Shown here: piece after piece, positions 32,910 to 36,444 of the stretch
Layout of the letters: every line of letters starts with the position of its first letter
How positions within the stretch are numbered: position 1 is the stretch's first letter
Assembly: GCF_900112605.1 (NCBI RefSeq)
Contig: NZ_FOMJ01000013.1
Coordinates: 1 to 36,444 of the forward strand
Direction of reading: 5' to 3'
DNA from: Thiohalospira halophila DSM 15071
GTDB lineage: Bacteria; Pseudomonadota; Gammaproteobacteria; Thiohalospirales; Thiohalospiraceae
Length of the DNA: 36,444 nt
Program-made: the position numbers and the translations under genes
Notes under the pieces: generated by a model
Seen by the model: only the letters and a program-made list of their open reading frames with translations
Told to the model about the DNA's origin: nothing
Databases searched by the model: none

Positions 32910-33599
32910 ATGAAGCTAGCAATAATGCAGCCGTACTTTTTTCCTTATTTGGGTTATTTTCAGTTGGCGCACTCTGTTGATTCTTTTGTGGTCTATGACG
33001 ATGTTCATTTCAGCAAAGGAGGTTGGGTTAATAGGAATTATATATTATCGCAGGCTGGCAGAAGTCTTCTAACGCTTAACCTGAGCGGTGCCAGCTCGAA
33101 TCGCTTGATAAACGAAATTGCCGTTGGGGATAACAAAGAAAAGATATTGAAAACGGTTCGGCAGCAATATTCAAAGGCTCCCTATTTTGAATTGGCGTAT
33201 CCCGTAATTGAAGATATTTTTTCTATTTATGAGCCCAATCTTGCAAGTTTCTTAGGGTACGGAGTGCAACGAATTTGCCATTACTTGGGCATACGTGATA
33301 CCTGGTATTGGTCTTCCGAGATTGCTAAGGATGGTTCTTTGAAGGGCCAAGATAAAGTAATCGATATTTGCAAAAAGCTGGGCGCAGAACACTACGTCAA
33401 TCTCCCGGGGGGGAGGAATCTTTATGGGCGGGAACGGTTCGAGGATGAAGGTATGGAGTTATCATTTATAGAGCCAGGAAATTATGTCTATAAACAATAT
33501 TCACGGAGCTTTGTTCCCAATCTGTCAATTATTGATGTAATAATGTTCAATGATCCCAAGGATTTTCCTTTAATGCTTTCGAGTTATTCCATTGTTTGA
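32910..33599 (+). CDS. WbqC-like family protein
   Basis: This is a 229-residue protein of the WbqC-like family (PF08889), recognised from MKLAIMQPYFFPYLGYFQLA, then VDSFVVYDDVHFSKGGWVNR and LPGGRNLYGRERF. Family members are found in O-antigen, capsule and amino-sugar gene clusters next to DegT aminotransferases, but the reaction is not firmly established. A role in modifying the amino sugar is plausible. It is the most AT-rich gene of the window, with many T runs, and has GAGGA before the ATG. Its stop overlaps the next start by eight bases. Confidence 0.85.
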   Translation: MKLAIMQPYFFPYLGYFQLAHSVDSFVVYDDVHFSKGGWVNRNYILSQAGRSLLTLNLSGASSNRLINEIAVGDNKEKILKTVRQQYSKAPYFELAYPVIEDIFSIYEPNLASFLGYGVQRICHYLGIRDTWYWSSEIAKDGSLKGQDKVIDICKKLGAEHYVNLPGGRNLYGRERFEDEGMELSFIEPGNYVYKQYSRSFVPNLSIIDVIMFNDPKDFPLMLSSYSIV

Positions 33600-34575
33600 T
33601 CAAACTGAAAAAGAAGCTATCGGGGGCTACCTAGAATTGGACCTGCCCTCAGGAGTTGGTACCTTAAATGAAAGAGCGCTTCTCTACCAGAGTGGCAGAG
33701 CTGCTTTTCGCGCGCTCTTGCAAACCGTTAGGCCTTCCCGGGTCTTCGTGCCTCGTTTGATCTGCAATTCAATGATTTCCCCTTTACAAGAGGAGCGTAT
33801 TGAGTATTTGTGGTATGATCTGGATGATCAATTGATGCCGCGAGAAAAGGTAGTTCTCGAGGAAGGTGAAATCATGCTTTATGTCAATTACTTTGGAGTT
33901 TGTCAAAACCAGGTTAAGGAGATTTTGGAAAACTTTCGGCCGGAGCAGGTGGTTTTTGATTTCTCTCAATCCCTCTTTGAACGGCCCGTGACTGAGGCCT
34001 TGGCGACTATCTACTCCCCGCGGAAATTCCTTGGGGTTCCTGATGGTGGGATGTTGGTGACATCCTCGGAGGTGGATCCTCCAATAGAGGTGGATGATGG
34101 TTCCCTAGGCCGGATGACGCATCTTCTTAAACGTCTGTATTCGACTCCCGAGGAGGGCTATTACGATTACGTCCAAGCCGAAAAGGGTTTGGAGGATAGC
34201 ACCCCCCGGAGAATGTCTGGCCTGACGCGTCGGCTCCTTGACTCAATAGATATTAACAGTATACGAGAAAAGAGGTTGGTGAACTTTTCTCATCTCGAAG
34301 AAAGGCTAGGTCCACGGAATCGGTTTCGAGCGGATGACAGTCAGAGTGAGTCCCCACTGTGCTATCCTTTAGCCGTCGATGTTCCGGGTTTACGAGAGCA
34401 TCTTCTGGCGCATCGTATTTTTGTTCCCACCTATTGGCGAGACTCCGAGGAGCGGGTTGAGTCAGCCTTTGGGAAAAAAATGATTGACGGCTTGCTTCCG
34501 CTACCTGTGGATCAGCGCTACGGGGAGAAAGACATGGATGCTTTAGTTTCCTTAATTGACGAGTTCCTCGAATGA
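33592..34575 (+). CDS. Diverged DegT-fold aminotransferase-like protein
   Basis: This is a 327-residue protein of aminotransferase fold type I. LLYQSGRAAFRALLQTVRPS aligns with the N-terminal part of DegT proteins and IYSPRKFLGVPDGGML holds the presumed PLP lysine, Lys145. The Asp-x-Ala-His motif of true DegT enzymes reads DFSQSL here (Asp123). It is shorter than the usual 360-400 residues. It may be an aminotransferase with another acceptor or a non-catalytic relative. The start is TTG at 33592, eight bases inside the WbqC gene; no in-frame ATG lies near. The strong overlap suggests translational coupling. It overlaps the sulfotransferase gene by four bases. Confidence 0.65.
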   Translation: MFDQTEKEAIGGYLELDLPSGVGTLNERALLYQSGRAAFRALLQTVRPSRVFVPRLICNSMISPLQEERIEYLWYDLDDQLMPREKVVLEEGEIMLYVNYFGVCQNQVKEILENFRPEQVVFDFSQSLFERPVTEALATIYSPRKFLGVPDGGMLVTSSEVDPPIEVDDGSLGRMTHLLKRLYSTPEEGYYDYVQAEKGLEDSTPRRMSGLTRRLLDSIDINSIREKRLVNFSHLEERLGPRNRFRADDSQSESPLCYPLAVDVPGLREHLLAHRIFVPTYWRDSEERVESAFGKKMIDGLLPLPVDQRYGEKDMDALVSLIDEFLE

Positions 34576-35564
34576 GCAAAGGTGATATGAGTCTGGGAAA
34601 GAGGAGCGAGGAGTTCGCTCGCAACCACCAACTAGAAAACCTTCTGGTGGATTTAAACAGCAACCTCTGGCCTGTTGAAGAGAACCTGCTCGGGAAAAGT
34701 GGGGGCAGCCAACCTTACCCAAACATTCTTATTATGGGGCCGCATCGTAGTGGGTCGACCCTATTCATGCAGTGGCTTGCAAATACTGGGCTCGTGGCGT
34801 ATCCGACCAACTTGTTGTCACGTTTCTACCGAGCGCCAATTCTTGGGGCCAAGATACAAATGCTTTTGACCGAGCCCCGGTTTGATTACCGAAACGAGCT
34901 TGGTGAGTTCGCACAACAGGCCAAGTACGAGTCTGTTAACGGCAAGACTCAAGGCGTTTTAGCTCCCAACGAGTTCTGGTATTTTTGGCGGCGATTTTTG
35001 CCCGAGCCGGATAGGGATGTCTGGACTGAACCGGAACTGTGGGAAGGGTTCGATATCGATACGCTGCAACGTGAACTAGGCGGATTAATGACGGTTTTCG
35101 ATAAACCCTTTGCCTCCAAGGCTATGCTGTTCAACTATAATATACCCTTCATGAATGAGATTCTGGACAAAGTTATTTTTGTCCAAATTAAGCGGGATGA
35201 AGTAGCCAATGCACAGTCAGCCTTAGAGGCCCGGCGACGGCAGTGCGGCTCTGAGGAAGCGTGGTACTCGTTTCGTGTTCCCGAATATGAAGCGTTAAAA
35301 GACTTGGGCCCCGCAGAGCAAGTAATTGGCCATTTGCGGTCGATTAATTTGGCAGTAGATACTGGGCTTGAAGAAGTGCCAGAAGAAAGGAAGATCGTGG
35401 TTCAATACGAAGATTTTTGCGAAGATCCCGAAAAATATTTTAGGCAACTCACGAAGAAGATGAAGCAGCAAGGCATGGATGGCGTTTTTGAATATAAGGG
35501 ACCAAGAGCTTTTCGGCCATCGAATGAGCGCGAGATTGATCCTAGGATTTTAAACGCGATTTAA
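34572..35564 (+). CDS. Sulfotransferase family protein
   Basis: This 330-residue protein is predicted to move a sulfo group from PAPS to a glycan or other acceptor. The 5'-phosphosulfate-binding loop is MGPHRSGSTLF (residues 55-65). The strand and helix KVIFVQIKRDEVANAQSAL form the 3'-phosphate site with Arg and Ser at the usual positions, and VVQYEDFCEDPEKYFRQL is a typical C-terminal element. The ATG at 34572 overlaps the previous stop (ATGA); ATG at 34587 is possible. The last gene of the sugar group, it stops four bases from IS481 remnant DNA, so its natural C-terminus may be cut. PAPS synthesis genes are not in the window. Confidence 0.85.
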   Translation: MSKGDMSLGKRSEEFARNHQLENLLVDLNSNLWPVEENLLGKSGGSQPYPNILIMGPHRSGSTLFMQWLANTGLVAYPTNLLSRFYRAPILGAKIQMLLTEPRFDYRNELGEFAQQAKYESVNGKTQGVLAPNEFWYFWRRFLPEPDRDVWTEPELWEGFDIDTLQRELGGLMTVFDKPFASKAMLFNYNIPFMNEILDKVIFVQIKRDEVANAQSALEARRRQCGSEEAWYSFRVPEYEALKDLGPAEQVIGHLRSINLAVDTGLEEVPEERKIVVQYEDFCEDPEKYFRQLTKKMKQQGMDGVFEYKGPRAFRPSNEREIDPRILNAI

Positions 35565-35677
35565 ATGTCAAGACCCGACTGATCGTAGTCCTGCTTCCGG
35601 AACAGTTCCGGGTGCGCGGCCTGCCAGTCCTTGAGCTTCCGGACCGGCGTCCGATGGCCGAGGGCGGGCCTACCTCC
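35561..35677 (-). pseudogene. IS481-type transposase, C-terminal remnant
   Basis: On the minus strand the codons before a TAA at 35561-35563 read RPALGHRTPVRKLKDWQAAH, continuing PELFRKQDYDQSGLDI. This is the usual C-terminus of IS481-family transposases (G-x-R/K-T-P, W, H-P-x-L-F, Y-D-x-x-G-x-D). The bases TGTCAAGACC at 35566-35575 look like the terminal repeat of such an element. No catalytic domain precedes it; the frame breaks near 35677. The stop codon overlaps the stop of the sulfotransferase on the other strand. Confidence 0.75.
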
Positions 35678-35769
35678 ATCACTTCGGCAGCTTCTAATGC
35701 TGCCCGGTCGGCTCCTTGCCGACCGCAACCGCATTGCTGCGGCACACCCATCTAGCCTGACAGTGAGGG

Positions 35770-36000
35770 CGGGAGCTGGCCCGAGAGTTCGGCGTCTCCG
35801 AGGACACCATTCGCCGCTGGCGTAAGCGCGCTACCACCGAAGACGGCTCGCACACCGCCCACCGGCTGCGCACGACCCTGACACCGGAGCAGGAGGCGGT
35901 GGTGGTGGCCCTGCGCCGGACCCTGTGGCTCTCCCTGGAGGACATGCTCGCCGTCACCCGGGAGTTCCTCAACGAGAACGCCTCCCGCTCCCTGGCCCTC
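35770..36000 (+). pseudogene. IS481-type transposase, N-terminal remnant
   Basis: The plus-strand frame from 35770 reads RELAREFGVSEDTIRRWRKR, then DGSHTAHRLRTTLTPEQEAV and ALRRTLWLSLEDMLAVTREF. This is the helix-turn-helix and linker region of IS481-type transposases. The natural start codon is missing (the upstream bases carry stops in frame) and the similarity stops at NENASRSL near 36000, where sequence of another IS begins. It is a doubly truncated fragment, opposite in direction to the C-terminal remnant. Confidence 0.75.
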
Positions 36001-36063
36001 AGACTAGTTGTCGCCTCGTGAGGTAGGATGTTCTTAGAAAAGCCGGGGCGATAGGAGTGACGA

Positions 36064-36120
36064 GTGGCACGATATTCCCGGGAGCGGCGTGAGGCTGTAG
36101 TGGCCAAGATGTTGCCGCCC
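36064..36120 (+). pseudogene. Truncated IS3-type orfA, first 19 codons
   Basis: From a GTG at 36064 the frame reads VARYSRERREAVVAKMLPP, then breaks at a run of seven C bases where the 18-bp inverted repeat begins. It aligns with the start of the second orfA at 36199 (VKYSDEHKEAVVKKLQPP). The upstream bases 36001-36063 also match the upstream region of that second copy (CAGACTAGTTG versus CAGGCTAGTTG), so this is the broken left end of a related element. Confidence 0.7.
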
Positions 36121-36128
36121 CCCCTCAC

Positions 36129-36444
36129 TGTCAGGCTAGTTGGAACCTCATCCGATGCTAGGGTGTTATAACCAACCGGGGGCGAAGAGAGGGTTCCTGT
36201 GAAGTACTCCGACGAACACAAGGAGGCGGTGGTGAAGAAGCTCCAGCCGCCGTACAACCGGACCGTGGCCCAGCTAGCCGAAGAAGAGGGGATCTCGACC
36301 GGCACGCTGTATAACTGGCGCCGGAAGGCCCGGGCCCAGGGCCGGCTGTTGCCGGACAACAGTCCGGAGCCCGAGGGCTGGAGCTCCCGGGACAAGTTCA
36401 ATGCGGTGCTGGAGACCTCGGCCCTGTCCGAGACGGAGGTGGCC
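36129..36444 (+). mobile_element. IS3-type insertion sequence, left part (continues past window)
   Basis: The left end probably starts at TGTCAGGCTAG (36129-36139), part of a perfect inverted repeat with 35752-35769, and the transposase orfA starts 70 bases inside, as usual for such elements. The rest is outside the window, so completeness is unknown. Confidence 0.6.
36199..36444 (+). CDS. IS3-type transposase orfA, N-terminal part cut by window edge
   Basis: Eighty-two codons are visible from a GTG start, with AGAGGG six bases upstream. The protein begins VKYSDEHKEAVVKKLQPPYN. A helix-turn-helix of the HTH_Tnp_1 type follows: VAQLAEEEGISTGTLYNWRR and KARAQGRLL. It then reads SSRDKFNAVLETSALSETEVA to the edge. 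The DNA-binding subunit of an IS3-family transposase is expected. The frame is intact as far as seen. Confidence 0.75.
   Translation, partial: MKYSDEHKEAVVKKLQPPYNRTVAQLAEEEGISTGTLYNWRRKARAQGRLLPDNSPEPEGWSSRDKFNAVLETSALSETEVA

Larger units (their letters stand above)
35752..36139. repeat. Perfect 18-bp inverted repeat bracketing 388 bases of IS debris
   Basis: CTAGCCTGACAGTGAGGG at 35752-35769 is repeated exactly, inverted, at 36122-36139. The right copy merges with the 5' end of the next IS (TGTCAGGCTAG from 36129). The enclosed DNA holds an internal IS481-type transposase fragment and a truncated IS3-type orfA start. The arms could be ends of one IS type in opposite copies or the ends of a small non-autonomous element. 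Bases 35678-35751 show no recognisable gene. Confidence 0.65.

Overview
The window comes from a GC-rich, polarly flagellated gammaproteobacterium. Acidic proteins, a PomAB-like (sodium-type) stator and an ETHE1-like persulfide dioxygenase suggest a halophilic, possibly sulfur-metabolising lineage such as the Ectothiorhodospiraceae. That placement is inference; the flagellar gene order (flgNMA divergent from cheR-flgBCDEFGHIJKL, then fliC-flaG-fliDST) is seen directly and matches the Pseudomonas/Vibrio type of hierarchy.

Left part (1-10.5 kb). An IS5-family right end (1-303) lies just upstream of a lipoprotein cytochrome of unknown role with two CxxCH motifs (327-2012). A four-helix membrane protein of the DUF1461/Lit type follows, then tRNA-Arg(CCU). 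On the minus strand a run of genes reads pomA-pomB-diguanylate cyclase (REC-PAS-GGDEF)-multi-PAS/GAF GGDEF-EAL protein, which puts the motor stator next to c-di-GMP turnover. A persulfide dioxygenase gene, tRNA-Ala(CGC) and a YcgR-type PilZ flagellar brake complete this part.

Central part (10.5-29.3 kb). This is an almost complete set of late and middle flagellar genes: regulators and chaperones (flgN, flgM, fliS, fliT), the P-ring chaperone flgA, chemotaxis methyltransferase cheR, rod, hook and ring genes flgB-flgJ, hook-filament junction genes flgK and flgL, flagellin fliC, flaG and the filament cap fliD. Promoter-like sites agree with the genes. There are sigma-54 type -24/-12 elements before flgB and flgF and a weaker one before flgI. 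Each is preceded about 70-100 bp upstream by a CGGCAA-N4-TTGCCG palindrome. Sigma-28 type elements lie before flgM, flgK and fliC.

Right part (29.4-35.6 kb). Directly after fliT comes a visibly AT-richer group of sugar genes: rmlA, an SDR sugar epimerase/dehydratase, a DegT aminotransferase, a WbqC-like protein, a diverged DegT-fold protein and a sulfotransferase. The last three overlap. It looks like an acquired surface-glycan or flagellin-glycosylation island whose product may be amino-sugar containing and sulfated.

The right end (35.56-36.44 kb) is a pile of broken insertion sequences: pieces of IS481-type transposase in opposite orientations, a truncated IS3-type orfA and the 5' part of a second, related element running off the window. 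Part of it is bracketed by a perfect 18-bp inverted repeat.
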